A DNA stretch of 64,000 nucleotides from Drosophila pseudoobscura. Its lineage: Eukaryota; Arthropoda; Insecta; Diptera; Drosophilidae. The stretch lies in assembly GCF_009870125.1 (NCBI RefSeq), contig NC_046683.1:41927869-41991868 (forward strand), given 5' to 3'. Position numbers and translations under genes: made by a program. Under the pieces are notes generated by a model. It was given only the letters and a program-made list of their open reading frames with translations. It ran no database searches and was not told the origin of the DNA. Shown here in pieces: positions 48,498-59,923 of the stretch. The first letter of the stretch is position 1, and the number at the start of each line of letters is the position of its first letter.

Positions 48498-50615
48498 ATG
48501 ACGGAAAAATGCAGAGACACTAAGCGTACGGGCATCTACCGCCTCAGTGGGAAAATCACCGACTTGCGGCTGGATATCAAGCTGCGGCACCTGAGCGAGT
48601 GGCTGCCAGTCCCGAAGCTGGACTACGCCGGAGCTGGAATCTACAGCACGCCCAGCGCCAGCACCGTAGTAACCGAACGCAATTTCTATGACGACTGCTT
48701 TATTTTTGTGCCGATGTGCGACGATCCCATTTTCAGCGAGGGCTTCGGCAAGCAGATCTACTACAACTACTACAATCTGGGCAGAGGCTCGACGCGCTGG
48801 AGTTCGAGCTCCCAACGTAGTTACAGCACATTGGTCAATGCCCGGGGAGCCCTCACGCACCAGCCAGAGACGGAGACGGAGCTGGAGCAGGATCGGCCGT
48901 CAGAGGCGGAGGCGGAGGCGGACACTGAGACGGAGAGCCAGGCCCCTCAGCCCCAGGAGCTGAACATGTGGAACGAAATCAGCGACGCCAGCCGGGCCTT
49001 CTACGCCCTCAACAAGGAGCTGTGCAACGGGTGCACGGCAAACCTGCAGATTGCCTGGCAGCAAAAGTACTTCAGTCGTGCAGAGCTAGAGACCTACAGC
49101 CAGGATGCGGACACCTACACTACGCAGCTGCAGCGCCGCTACCACCGCTGGGCCCAGGACATCATAGAGCTGCAGCAGAACCATCTGCAGTTGGAGGAGG
49201 AGCAGCAGGAGCTGGCAAAAGAGGAATTGGTGCACGTGCACCGCAGGATACACAAATCGAAGCGCTGTCGCAGTGGGTCGGACACGATGACGTGGTTCCC
49301 CAACGGGGGCAGCTCCTCGGCGTCCATGTCCCAGGTATCGGTCATAGAGGATCCGAACTTCGCGGCCCGCACCTGCCTCATCCACACGCTGATCGAAGCG
49401 GACGGCGAGGAGCACCTGCCACAGGAGGCGCGCCAGTTCCACGCCGACGGCTTCCAGGTAATGTACGTCTTTGCCGACCTGCAGGAGGACACTCTGCTGG
49501 TGACCATCCGGTACTCGCCTGCGCTGGGGCTGGTCTATGTCTATCCGGACTTCACCTGCAGCGCTGACGATATGGACTACGAGGTGGTGATCGACAGAGT
49601 CGACGACTGCCGCCAGCTCTACTGCTACGGCTTCCAGAGCGTCACGCCGCTGGAGGCGGTGGGCAGCGAGGAGTGGAGCCTGCAGATGGAGGGCCTGCTC
49701 AGTGGAGGGAACTCAGAGCACCAGCAGAGTGAGGAGACGAGCGTGGGGTCAGATGAGGAGTTTCCTGTGCCTCCGAATGCCAGCTCGCAGGACTTACTGG
49801 ACTACTTCCAGGGACAGCGGTCCCTCACCACGGAGCTACGTATCCTAAGCCACTTCGAGATGCCGCCCAAGCGGATGCGCCGCGTCTCGCTGCTGCTGGA
49901 GATACATGAGGCCCAGCACTTCGAGCACCCCAACATCCATGTGCGTTACTACATCCAGCCGCCTCCCCACACCATGGTGGAGACGATGGCGACCGGCAGC
50001 AATCCCTTCCCTTTGCGCGGCGCCACTGCCACATGCCTGGGCGCGGGCGACTCCCGTTGTGCCCACCTGGCGCACTGCTGGCAGCTGACGCTGCTCTGCG
50101 AGGAGCAGTTCGACCCCATCCACCTGCTCCACGTCTACTTCGAGGTAATCAGCATCGACGGATGGCAGCGCGAACGCTGCGAGGGCTATGCCCACTTCGC
50201 CTGCTCCCTGATGGACCCGCTTCCACCGTCGTCCGGCGAAGGCCTGCGACTGCAGTGCACCCGTCCGCTGGGCAGCTGGCTGGACACCCTCAACCGATAC
50301 TTCATTGGCGGACGCCAGAACTTCGACTTTGTGGCCTACTTCAGGGGCCGTTTCAAGCCCGAATCCAGTCTCCACACGCGCCTCAGTCTGGACACCGCAA
50401 AGGCCATGCGGAACACTGGCTCACTGGTTTTCCGCATTCGCAAGCTACAGCAGGGCCAGCCGGAGATGCTGGTACAGCTGAAGATGGACCTGGGCCCGAA
50501 CAGCAGCGAGGAAAGCGAGACGGACAGGAATAGCACGCTGGACGAGGTGATAGCTGCCTTTGTGCAGGCCAGGGAGCGCATTCGGTCGCTCTTGGGCCAC
50601 CAAGCCTCGTATTGA
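48498..50615 (+). CDS. Mks1: Mks1, B9-domain ciliary transition-zone protein
   Basis: A single-exon frame of 705 residues. The frame is open further upstream, but the first in-frame ATG is 48,498; the codons before it contain only a TTG. The B9 domain occupies about residues 456-620: LLLEIHEAQHF opening, WQRERCEGYAHF, LGSWLDTLNRYFIGG and a NTGSLVFRIRKLQQ tail. These match the MKS1 branch of the B9 family rather than B9d1 or B9d2. A likely coiled coil lies at about 210-255 (ELQQNHLQLEEEQQELAKEE). An acidic linker (EAEADTETES) comes earlier. MKS1 works with B9d1, B9d2 and Tectonic at the ciliary transition zone, controlling membrane-protein entry; in flies it acts in sensory neurons and spermatocytes. 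It is longer than human MKS1. No canonical AATAAA follows the stop; ATATAAGATTATAAATAA near 50,696-50,714 is the likeliest region. Confidence 0.93.
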   Translation: MTEKCRDTKRTGIYRLSGKITDLRLDIKLRHLSEWLPVPKLDYAGAGIYSTPSASTVVTERNFYDDCFIFVPMCDDPIFSEGFGKQIYYNYYNLGRGSTRWSSSSQRSYSTLVNARGALTHQPETETELEQDRPSEAEAEADTETESQAPQPQELNMWNEISDASRAFYALNKELCNGCTANLQIAWQQKYFSRAELETYSQDADTYTTQLQRRYHRWAQDIIELQQNHLQLEEEQQELAKEELVHVHRRIHKSKRCRSGSDTMTWFPNGGSSSASMSQVSVIEDPNFAARTCLIHTLIEADGEEHLPQEARQFHADGFQVMYVFADLQEDTLLVTIRYSPALGLVYVYPDFTCSADDMDYEVVIDRVDDCRQLYCYGFQSVTPLEAVGSEEWSLQMEGLLSGGNSEHQQSEETSVGSDEEFPVPPNASSQDLLDYFQGQRSLTTELRILSHFEMPPKRMRRVSLLLEIHEAQHFEHPNIHVRYYIQPPPHTMVETMATGSNPFPLRGATATCLGAGDSRCAHLAHCWQLTLLCEEQFDPIHLLHVYFEVISIDGWQRERCEGYAHFACSLMDPLPPSSGEGLRLQCTRPLGSWLDTLNRYFIGGRQNFDFVAYFRGRFKPESSLHTRLSLDTAKAMRNTGSLVFRIRKLQQGQPEMLVQLKMDLGPNSSEESETDRNSTLDEVIAAFVQARERIRSLLGHQASY

Positions 50616-50872
50616 TAGGACCTCTGCACTCTTCCGCTTCCTTCCATGCGAAAACTAGACTGAGTTAGCCGCTTCGTAGCAGCATTAAGAAATATAATAT
50701 AAGATTATAAATAATTCATCTGTGATGGAGTCGTAGATGGAATGTGGGCCATTATATTCTGGTCTATACCAGTCCTATCGTACTTTATAGCTCTTTGAAA
50801 GGACTTATGTCCTGGACTTATGTATCCGGGCTTTCCTTAAGGATACAACTGATATATTTTCGATCCCAAAAT

Positions 50873-50998
50873 ATGGATGGATTTATCTCCAAAGGCACCT
50901 GCACCAGAGCACCTTTTGCAGCCACCATTCTCCTGGCACTACTAGTGTATTATTCTTATTATTACTATATGTGGGCCCCTGTATGTTTGGGCTTTTAA
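50873..50998 (+). CDS. Possible 41-residue membrane micro-ORF downstream of Mks1
   Basis: ATG at 50,873, TAA at 50,996-50,998. The product has a short polar N-terminus, then a long hydrophobic and Tyr-rich segment (AATILLALLVYYSYYYYMW) that could span a membrane. It lies 257 bp after the Mks1 stop, so it could instead be 3' UTR of Mks1. It is unrecognised, and chance is a real alternative. Confidence 0.28.
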   Translation: MDGFISKGTCTRAPFAATILLALLVYYSYYYYMWAPVCLGF

Positions 50999-51151
50999 TG
51001 GAAGTTAAGCAGCACTTTGGTGGGACTTATTTCCCAAATCCTGTCAGTAGACTCTCTCAATTTTGAGGCGATATTTTCGATTTCTTGAGGCGGTCCCCTG
51101 GTAATACTCCTTGCAGAAGAATAGAACACACTCCGGAGTTAGTTTAGCCAT

Positions 51152-51157
51152 TTTATT
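51152..51157 (-). promoter_or_regulatory. Polyadenylation signal of the cuticular protein gene
   Basis: TTTATT on plus (AATAAA on minus), about 430 nt beyond the stop codon at 51,583. The intervening 3' UTR contains a GT-rich microsatellite. Confidence 0.55.
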
Positions 51158-51216
51158 TACTACTAATATCACTCAGTGTATATACATAGATTCGTTTCTT
51201 GTCTTTTGTCGGGGTT

Positions 51217-51303
51217 GGTGTGTTTGTGTTTGTGTTTTTTGTGTGCTTGTGTGTGCGTGTGTGTGTGTGTTGTTGTGTGCTTGTGTGTGTGCGTGTGTGG
51301 TGT
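51217..51303. repeat. (GT)n-rich microsatellite
   Basis: Imperfect TG/TGTGTT repeats inside the proposed 3' UTR of the minus-strand cuticular gene. Confidence 0.85.
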
Positions 51304-51582
51304 AGATATACATATTATACTATATATCAATATATATATATAGAGGTATAATATCATACAATATTGTGCATTGTATATAACACTAAAAAATGATACAAAC
51401 AAAAACAAAATTTCACTATCTTTTTACTCTGGTTGTTGTTGTTGTTGGATGTGTGGTTCCTGTTGGAGTTGCACTTAAACCTAAATACTTGCAGCTGTAA
51501 GCGGGGGCGCAGGGGAGCGGGACTGGGACTGGGACTGGGACTGGGAAGAGAATGGACTGGGGAGGGGGATTCGGGTGGATAC

Positions 51583-53473
51583 CTATGCTACGGGCAGGTA
51601 CTGGCGCGATGGCGTCACCAACGGCACTTTGGGTGCCTGGTAATCATAGCCGTTGCCATACTCATTCACGTTGCCGAATCCATTGCCGTTTCCATTTCCA
51701 AATCCATTTCCGTTGCCAAATCCATTGCCAAATCCATTGCCGAATCCATTGCCATTGCCATTGCCAATGCCATTGCCGAAGGCTCCATTAGCATTGCCGT
51801 AGTAGTCGCTGGACTGCGTCTGCTGGCCACCGAGGTTGGGGGAGCTGAAGAGCTGGCCGTTGGCCCCATCCTTCTGGGGCGTGTAGCTGTAGTCGTCGCC
51901 GCTCTGGCCGCTGCCGCGCAGGGGACCGGCCTGCTCAGGGTTGAGGCTCTGCTGGAGGAACTGGAAGCGGTTCTTGTTGCCCAACAGACTGCTGGCATCC
52001 ACGGCGGGCCTCTGGCCAGCTGCGACCAGGGGCTGGGGCCTGCAGACACACACAAAGATCACACGATAAGGATATCTCCTTCGGAACTCCGGCATGTTGT
52101 GCAAAACTTACTCGGGAATGTCCAGATCCAGTTCGGTGATGGGATGGTAGCCGAACTCGTCGGCCGTGTAGCGGGTCTTGTAGCGCTTGCCATCGGCGCC
52201 GGTGAAGGAGTACGATCCACTGACCACAAAGGTCTTGTCGTCCTTCAGTTTTCCCACACTGCTCACCTCAATGCCGTTCTGCGTCTTCAGTCTGCGGAGG
52301 GAATAGGGAATGGGGAAAGGGCATCGCGGACTTAGTACAGCTGCAGCGATAGACCGATGCGATTGATGCCGTTGTACTCACTCCAACTTGAACTTCTTGC
52401 CGGAATTGTAGTTCTGCAGCTTCTCGGTCTTGGCCTTCATCACATCGCCGCTGAAGTGCACCGCCGGCTTGTCGTCGTCAATGTCCTCCGGCAGGGTGTA
52501 GATATCGCTGGGATCGTACTTAAACAGATCCAGATTCCGGTCCGTCAGATGCTTCACATCGGCCACCGCCAGCGCCGCAAAGCAGGCCAACAACAACAAC
52601 TAAAAAATGAAGAGCAGAAAACGGAACGGAAATTAGTCAAACGAAAATCGATCGGGACAAGTCCCTCCATTTATCCACAGATATATCTAAACACATGTCC
52701 AAGTCGCACGGCATAAATCACTGACAAAATGGCTGGGCGCTTTTTGCAGTTAATGTTTTAATTTCAGACGAAGTCTTTTGCATTTAGCATTAGCGGCAAA
52801 TTAATCAAAGTGGCGTGCGCTTTGCCAGCGTTTTGCTGGCGGCTTTGCCAGCGCTGGAGTCGCGCATCAGTCGCGCTGTGGCCGCTTTGTTTTATTTGCC
52901 TTGACGTCGTAGTCGTCGCATTGTCTCGCGCGTTTCTTGGGGTTTCTTGTTGTTGCTAGAGCGCCAGCTAATACGTTTATTTGATTTATTTGATTTGGTT
53001 ATGGGACGAGGCAGTAATGGTTATATGTCTGTTTTTAGTCGCTTCAAGATTTGTCATTCGATGATTTCGCCTCTTTTGACCGCTGAAACGGGGACAGAGC
53101 AGCAGCACCTCAAAGTTGATAGATCGATCTCTTAATGGAAAGCAATGGAAAGCCTTCTTTCCACCTGTAAGCTTGGCACTGCAAGCTGTGGAACATATCA
53201 GATTCCATTCGAATGGAAGCTTTCATCCTTGTTGCCTTCCATACTGTTAATACAGTCTTCCCTCAATTACATATATAAATTTTCATGGAGTTCCATTCGG
53301 AAGGACAATGCAATAAATCTTTTGCGTTTACACTTTCACTGCATCCTTTTTTCACATGCGGCACCATAAAAAAATGTCTCGATTTAGCATCTCTTATTTA
53401 TATTAATTTTGTCTCTGTTTCTGATTCTGTTTATTTTCTTGTTTTTTTGTCGGTCACTTACAAAGCTCTTCAT
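51583..53473 (-). CDS. RR-1 cuticular protein, Cpr11A-like
   Basis: Four minus-strand exons: 53,473-53,462 (12 nt, four codons), 52,599-52,382, 52,291-52,112 and 52,039-51,583. All borders are GT/AG and in phase; the product is 288 residues. Joining exons 1 and 2 yields a signal peptide of the MKSFLLLLACFAALAVA type, which supports the tiny first exon. Exon 3 carries the chitin-binding RR-1 core (GADGKRYKTRYTADEFGY, about residues 105-125). Exon 4 is a long Gly-Asn-Phe-rich tail with GNGFGN repeats encoded by a CCATTGCCAAAT-type minisatellite. The protein is expected to be secreted and to bind chitin in the cuticle. Being next to Mks1 and having this length suggest the Cpr11A ortholog; Cpr11B is the alternative. 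Confidence 0.88.
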
Positions 53474-53629
53474 GTTTCTTTGAGCGGGTTGAGAACAAAA
53501 AATTCAAAACGAGGATAACGGAGGCTGAACGGATCTGGCTTTGAGAGAAATTCCACTTTCAGCTGGTAAGCTGTTCCGGTGCGCACAGATTCTAGCAAAT
53601 AAATACAACCGATGGCACCGTCTCGTTTC

Positions 53630-53637
53630 CTTTTATA
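53630..53637 (-). promoter_or_regulatory. TATA box of the cuticular protein gene
   Basis: TATAAAAG on the minus strand. A start about 25-30 nt downstream would give a 5' UTR of about 130 nt before the ATG at 53,473. Strong TATA boxes are usual for cuticular protein genes. Confidence 0.65.
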
Positions 53638-56600
53638 CTCGTGTGAGCGGCGCGCGGTTTGCCGGAGAACGAGAAAACGAAAAAGAAGCAGTGGCGAAGC
53701 AGAAGCAGCAAGCAGCAAGCGAAGACGAACCGGACAATGTGCTGCCTCGCGCTGCTTTTCTGCTTGAATTACCTATGCTTTGAATGTTTTTCTTGTGTTG
53801 TTGATGCTGGCCAGAGCTTTGTTCTTGTGCTTCTTGTGATTCTTTCTACGCCGTCTTCATGCTGCATGTGATTCTGTTCTGCGACGCGTCTGCTGTGGCA
53901 TTATGTTGATAGCGATGTTTAATTGATTACCTTATTTAATCAACTGCTTCATTCTTCTGCCTGCAGCTTGCACTGCTTCTAGTGCTGCAAGTACTGCTTG
54001 CTGTTATGCTAATTCTGCAAGTACTTCTTTTTCTACTGTTTAATGGGAAATTTCTATCCTAAACTGTTTGCTGTTTCTTATGCTTCTCTTATCAATGCTT
54101 TGTCGCTCTCACTACTCTTTGTGCTGCTTGTTTTCCGTTTCTGTCAATGCTATCAATTCTGCTTGGCAGATGCCGACGCGTCGCCCTGTCTCTGCCACTC
54201 GTAGAATGATGTCTGCGTTTGTCGTTTGTCATCTGTCAGTGAGACGGGGGGAGGGAGGGATTAGGCTGGCAGGTGGGCAGGGGGGTTGGGGGGCTAATCA
54301 CCCATCCATCCATCCATCTATGAATCTGACCTGAAGATGTAACTGTTTAGGGCCGGCCATCGTTGTTGTTGGGCGGTTTTTGTGTGCCTCGATCACCGTG
54401 GACAGTTCCGACGGACCCCGCATGGAAATCTGGTTTCGGACAACAAAATTAGAAAACCGCCATCATCGAATTAGCATACACGTTTAATGATGGCTTTTTT
54501 CGCCTCTTTTTTTGGCGTGAGTATCGCCGTCTATCTGCCCGAATCCGTACGAATACGAGTATACATATGCGTAAATTTAAATCTACGTTAATTTTTTATA
54601 AAGCATGGAATACGAGTCAATATAAGACACATACATACTAACGGAGATAGGGGTTAGGGTGGAGCAGAGTGAAGTGGAGTGGAGTGGAACCTGCACGGAG
54701 ACTGATAAAATATGCGTTGATTCACGATTAACGATTAGTCCAGGTACCAGTTTCAGCGGACACTGGACCGTAAACAGTAAACCGTGGATCGTGGACCGTG
54801 GACCGTGGACCCCCTCCTGCGGATCCAAACTTCGGATAACTCTGTTGAATGAACCAAAGCGTTCCAATGCTGATTCTAATTCTGAGCAAGAGATCGGAGA
54901 TCGAAGATGGGCGATTTGTGTACACTTAGCATATTTTATCTATCATCGTGATGATGATCATGATGATCATCATCATCAGATGGTGACTGTGATTACGATC
55001 AGCGTCCAAGAGACACCATTCTCATATGGTAATGGTCTCAAATCTCGTTCAGCCTTCGCTTAATTAGCCGTTCCGTTTCGGGCTTATCATATTTATCAAC
55101 ACTTCGGTTCTCTTCTACAATCCGGCGGCTCTCATATCGGATCGCAGTCTCTCTACGAGTATGCCAATTCCTAAGTCTTGGCTACCGCTAATCATTGCAA
55201 CCGACCCACAGGGTCAAATTCATTCCAGTATGCTACGTTCATTGGAGAGGCTTTTTGGCCTTTGTCTGGGGAGTCATTCAAGTTCTTAAATCATCTGAAT
55301 ATTAGTTGTTGTACTTGCAGTATTGGCCATAAATACATGTATGTATGTGGATTCCTGTTTCATTGATAATTATGAATAGGCCGTAATACCATACCAATTG
55401 ATGTCCAATTTTCAAGTCTCTTAAAACCATAGCCATTCGTTGTTGTGGGGGGTACTTTTGGGTTCTTCAGAGGGAGTGAGTCCTTGGCATCAAAAAATCT
55501 GATGGCTTCGGATCGGACAGCGACGGAGAGTGGAACAGAATTGGAACTAGACAGAAATCGAATGGATGGGATTGGAATCAAACCGGACCGGACACGCAGC
55601 TCTAATGATAATCGCTAATGGTGCCTCTAATTTAAGTTTTATGCTTAATAACTTAAACGAATGCCGCACGGCATTCATTTTTCGTCTACAAGCGACGAAA
55701 CCCCCAAAAGCCTTAGAGCGTCAAAGCACAAAAGCCCCAACCCCACCAGCAGAAGCAGAAGTAGAAGCAGAGATCTCCGGCTCTGTGCCGTGGCGAGATT
55801 CTTCTTCTGGTAACGCGCTGATCTGCTTGGCTAATGAAAACGTTTTGGCCATTTCAACAGCTTGTCAGCAGTGTCTGTCCGTCCGTCCGTTGATGATGGC
55901 TTTTGCCTTGGAAAATATCTGTATTCATGCTATATGTAGTATGTCTTTGATATCGGATTTGCATGCATACACGCTTGCATACACGCCCCAAAACAAATAT
56001 TGGAGTGGAGTGGAGTGGAGTGATTAGACATGATGTCTCACTTAGCCCCAAAACGAGTTCTCTCACTGTCCGCCCAGGGGAGTGGCAGTGGCCCCTCGTC
56101 TGACTCATCAACATCATCGTTAAAGTCGTGTTCAATCGGTATCATCTGCCAACAGCTGCGGCTGTTGCCTAAAAGTCCCGTCGCCGGTAAAAGCCTTTGT
56201 GTCGCTGCATACGCCGGATAAATTATCATCAATTTTTACTTCATTTTGAGATTTGCATAGCGAAAAGAAAGTGTTTCATTTGGTCTTGTTTTTGTCCCCT
56301 AATTTTTATTGTTATCGATTTTTGTGCGTTGTTTTACGAGTATATCTTTGGCAAATTAACAGATCGAACAACTTGTTACGCAGCCCCCAGTTCCCTCGTT
56401 TCGCAGTCCGTTTGAAATTTTGCCGATTTTCAGATTCGTTCCCACCTGCGATTTGAGAGTATTTTGGCTTTGACCGCCAATTGGTTGCTGTTTCTGTACC
56501 TGATCTGTACCCTTGTTAATCATAACCCTTAGTTCGCTAGTCAGTACTTAACGATAATGATGTAAGTATTCCCACAATTTGGAGACTAATTTATCGTTCA

Positions 56601-59012
56601 AATTAATATCGCATATATCCACATATATCATATATCATATGGCTGTCATAGGAATAAGCCATAATACTTGAATATTTTGATCTGTCTCTGGCAGAGAGTA
56701 TTCAAAGCTTCGGCCCGACCCTTCCCTTCTTGTTTTCGTGTGTATTTTTCCAAAACAATAAAGAAAGAGCAGAAAAAAGTAGGTATAAAATAAATAAATA
56801 AATTAGCAATTATAAGGAAACAGAAACGAGATTTCCAAGAAACCAAAACACTCTATTCTGTTCTGTTCTGTTCTGTTCTGTTCTGTTCTGTTCTGTTCTG
56901 CTCTGTGCGGTTCTGTTCTGTTTGATTCAGTTAAGACTCCCTTCTCCTTCTTCTGCGGAATCGACTGGAAACGATTCGATAAACTGCCCTTGGGAGGCAC
57001 TGCGGGATCCATTATGCTAAAATCATGTTAGCTCGAGAGCTATGGCTGCGGCTGTGGCATGAAGAAAACACTGAAATCAGGCCCTAAATTTGAACAGCAT
57101 GACTAAGAATCATCAGCGGAGACGATCATTGAGCGTCAAACTGCGCAATGGCTCTTCTGATCATCAAAATATGCCAGACGAGAGGCCGCCTTATGAAGAT
57201 CTCATATGTATATCCATGAATAACATAGATTTTTCTTAGAAATTATCCTGCAAGCAGTACATCGGATAAATCCGAGGCCTTGGTTTTCCGTTCACAAGAA
57301 ATCGATCAAGATTTTTGGAATGCTAACCGCGGATTTTTCTCTAGACAGACATTTTAGTGTGTATCCCATTGATTCTAGAACTAAATCATATCTGATATGA
57401 TATCGATCGCTGGGAACACTATACCCCCATGCTCACACTTTGGAGCTGGTTCACAGGTTCAGCTCTGACGCTGTCCGTATTGCTGTCCGATCCGTCCGAG
57501 ACTCATTTGCATGGGGACACATGCACGAGCTCCATTCCCCTCCCAAGCGTTCTGTCTTATCGGAGCATCTTGATTTCTTGTAGGTGGCGGAGGTGACAGA
57601 GCGATTCTGGATTTGGCGAGTGCGGGTTGTCGTTATTGGAGCATGTCCAGGGCGATGATTGAATTTGAATGGAATAATCATAAAAGCGATCTGTTATGGC
57701 TGCATGTGGTGCCCCGCTGCCGTTCCCAGCCCACCCCTGAGTCCAACGGGGGCTCCGAATCTGAATGTGAATTAGAGATCTGGTTACCTGCTAGGGTGGC
57801 TGCTGCTGTCTTTTGTCGACAGCAGTTCCAAGCCATAAATAATAAGTGGCTAAATCATATTTTATGGCCAACTTAAGGAAATACTCGCACAGCTACAGTT
57901 CGGCAACTGCCAAATATTCATTCTTCGCGTCGAGAATCGAATCCAAATCCGAATCCGAATCCGAGTCCCATCCCAGCCAAGCGACAAGACAATCCGGACG
58001 GGCGTTCCAACTAAATCGAGTTGCGATCAGGTTCTCTGTGGTCTTTGACCGGTTATGCATATTTCCCCGAGCCACCAGCACCAGCGCCAGCTCAGCACCA
58101 CTGCCTATCGAGCAAACGCTCCTTTTTATGGCTCTTTTCTACAATCTTTTTTTAGGGGTTTTTATTCAGTTTTTTTCAGTTTTATTTTATATTTTTTCCA
58201 TTTTTTCTATTTTTTTTGTGTGTTGTGTTATAGCCAACAAATAAATAATCAATGCAAATTTGCATAGTTTAAATAGAAAGCTAAACACGTTTTGCTTTTA
58301 CCCCGAAAACGTAAAGTTTTCTGCCTCTCTGTCAGTCGGTTCCCCGGTTCCCTGGTTTCCTGTTGTCCCCCTATTCGATTGTCTTTGTCCATCTGTCCAT
58401 CGTGATTGATGATCCATCCCTACGACTCTTTTTATTGATCTTTGTAGATTCTGCTGAATTTCTTCAAGTATAGTAACTACGACCAGTTTTTATTGTAGCT
58501 TTTATTTTGGGCTCAGTGGAGTCTTAAGTTCCCGAACGTAATATCGTATCTATTGACATTTTGTATGCATACACTGCGTTTCAGTAATGAAATGAAGAAT
58601 ATTTGCCTTAAGTGTTTCAGATGTATTTGGTTAAAGTCTCCGTGGATTGAATCTCGTCCAATTCAAGCTGCTCGTTTCAAGGGTTCTCTGTCTTTCTTTA
58701 GAAAGATATTTGTGCGGTAACCCTGTTTTCCACTCCCACTTAGGTATACATCGAAACATGGAAGGGGGAACCAGGGCTATGCATCTGTCAAGGCGAGTTT
58801 TAGGTAAATTTTCTTTGACTACATCGATGTTCCAGATTTGATCGGGCAGCTAAGAGAATTTGGGGATACTTGTGCTACAAGAAACATGTATTAATGAATG
58901 GAAGCGAGTCAAAAAGCGAAACAAAGACAGTACTCACTCAGGGAGGAACAGAAGAAAGAAACAGGAAACAGGATACGAGATACAGGATTAAGTACAGGTG
59001 AAGGAAAGTGCA
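53638..59012. other. Intergenic stretch, no supported gene
   Basis: All open frames are short and in simple sequence. Contents worth noting are a (TTCTG)n repeat at 56,856-56,920, several TACGAGTA words (54,554, 55,154, 56,335) and ATGATGATCATGATGATCATC near 54,952. It presumably holds regulatory DNA of the cuticular gene at its left end. Confidence 0.45.
56856..56920. repeat. (TTCTG)n pentanucleotide microsatellite
   Basis: About 12 TTCTG units with two interruptions. Confidence 0.88.
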
Positions 59013-59360
59013 TTACTGCACAAGATTGAGCCTCGACATCAGGATTTTATAGAACACGCCACGCGAAAATATTTTCGACAGGAAAAATCCAGTGCACAAA
59101 ACCACAATTATTTCCCCAACGCCGATTTCACGTTGAGGTTGCGGGCGACCCTCTTCGTCCACCAGATCATACTCCACCATCCGCGGCTCATCCCCATCCT
59201 CCTCCACCAGTTGGGGCTCCTGCTCGCACTCGGGGTCCACCTGCTCGTCCTCCTCCTGCTCTTCCTGCACCACTTCAGTCCGACGTTCGCGTTTCTTCAA
59301 GGCATAAATCAATGGGACAGTAACCGCTGTGGCCAGTCCAATGATCACAAATCTTTTCAT
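59013..59360 (-). CDS. Small acidic protein with hydrophobic ends (paralogue A)
   Basis: 115 residues. The true ATG is at 59,360 (context CAAAATG); the frame is open upstream but without another ATG. An N-terminal hydrophobic helix (FVIIGLATAVTVPLIYAL, about 4-21) is followed by basic residues. Next comes a highly acidic middle (VVQEEQEEDEQVDPE, about 30-45), then a second hydrophobic stretch (about 83-97) ending FYKILMSRLNLVQ. It resembles the product of 63,312-63,650: same strand, same order of parts, and a shared VVQEE acidic start and FY(K/E)I C-terminal motif. I do not recognise the family. One or two membrane segments are likely. Function unknown. Confidence 0.6.
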   Translation of the reverse strand: MKRFVIIGLATAVTVPLIYALKKRERRTEVVQEEQEEDEQVDPECEQEPQLVEEDGDEPRMVEYDLVDEEGRPQPQREIGVGEIIVVLCTGFFLSKIFSRGVFYKILMSRLNLVQ

Positions 59361-59692
59361 TTTGAATAATTGTATAGAGTAATTGCTAAACAACTATATT
59401 TCAATTTGTAACGAAACAGCTCCGATGATTAGTATGACTAAAAACCAAAGGTTTCCTAGTGCATTAAAATACCAGCCTACTTTGACATGAAGTACTACGA
59501 TTTTTAGTAAAGTAACCAGATGCTTACTCAACACTCAACACCTGTTCTACAGTTACAAACACTGGCACTGTGCTGATAAACTGAAAGGAAAATTTCATAG
59601 TAAACGGAAATTCAGTTTTAGTGAAGTTAAATATAATTTAAAAACGTATTTACAAGTAATTTGAATGCAGCCAATATTGAATCTACATAAAC
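59361..59692. promoter_or_regulatory. Head-to-head intergenic region, possible bidirectional promoter
   Basis: 332 bp separate the divergent start codons at 59,360 (-) and 59,693 (+). The region is AT-rich; I see no clear TATA box or DRE. Confidence 0.3.
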
Positions 59693-59923
59693 ATGAAACC
59701 ATTTGAAACACTGACAATATTTCATTTAAATACGAAATACATATATATAAATTCGTATTGGTATATTCTCACTCTTGGAGCATTTTATTTAATGGCATAC
59801 ATATTTAAATCTAAGTTTCTCTGGGTGTACTGTGGGCCATTAAACTATGCTGGTCCAGAACCCAAATCGAAGTCCCGCCGAACCAGAATTCGAGTTCTGG
59901 CTTGGGAGGAAGAAAACGCATAA
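59693..59923 (+). CDS. Possible small membrane protein, 76 residues
   Basis: ATG at 59,693 in a good context (TAAACATG), stop TAA at 59,921-59,923. The product has a long hydrophobic segment (YWYILTLGAFYLMAYIF, about 22-38), then KSKFLWVYCGPLNY and a basic tail. The KF...GP-x-x-Y piece is faintly like the C-terminus of the protein at 63,312-63,650 (KFYEIIFSWLGPAEY). It lies head-to-head with paralogue A. It is unrecognised, and it could be a chance frame in AT-rich DNA. Confidence 0.38.
   Translation: MKPFETLTIFHLNTKYIYINSYWYILTLGAFYLMAYIFKSKFLWVYCGPLNYAGPEPKSKSRRTRIRVLAWEEENA

Noticed and set aside
48255..48860. 201-codon minus-strand frame overlapping the Mks1 start
   Set aside because: It overlaps the well-supported Mks1 coding sequence in antisense and has no family features.
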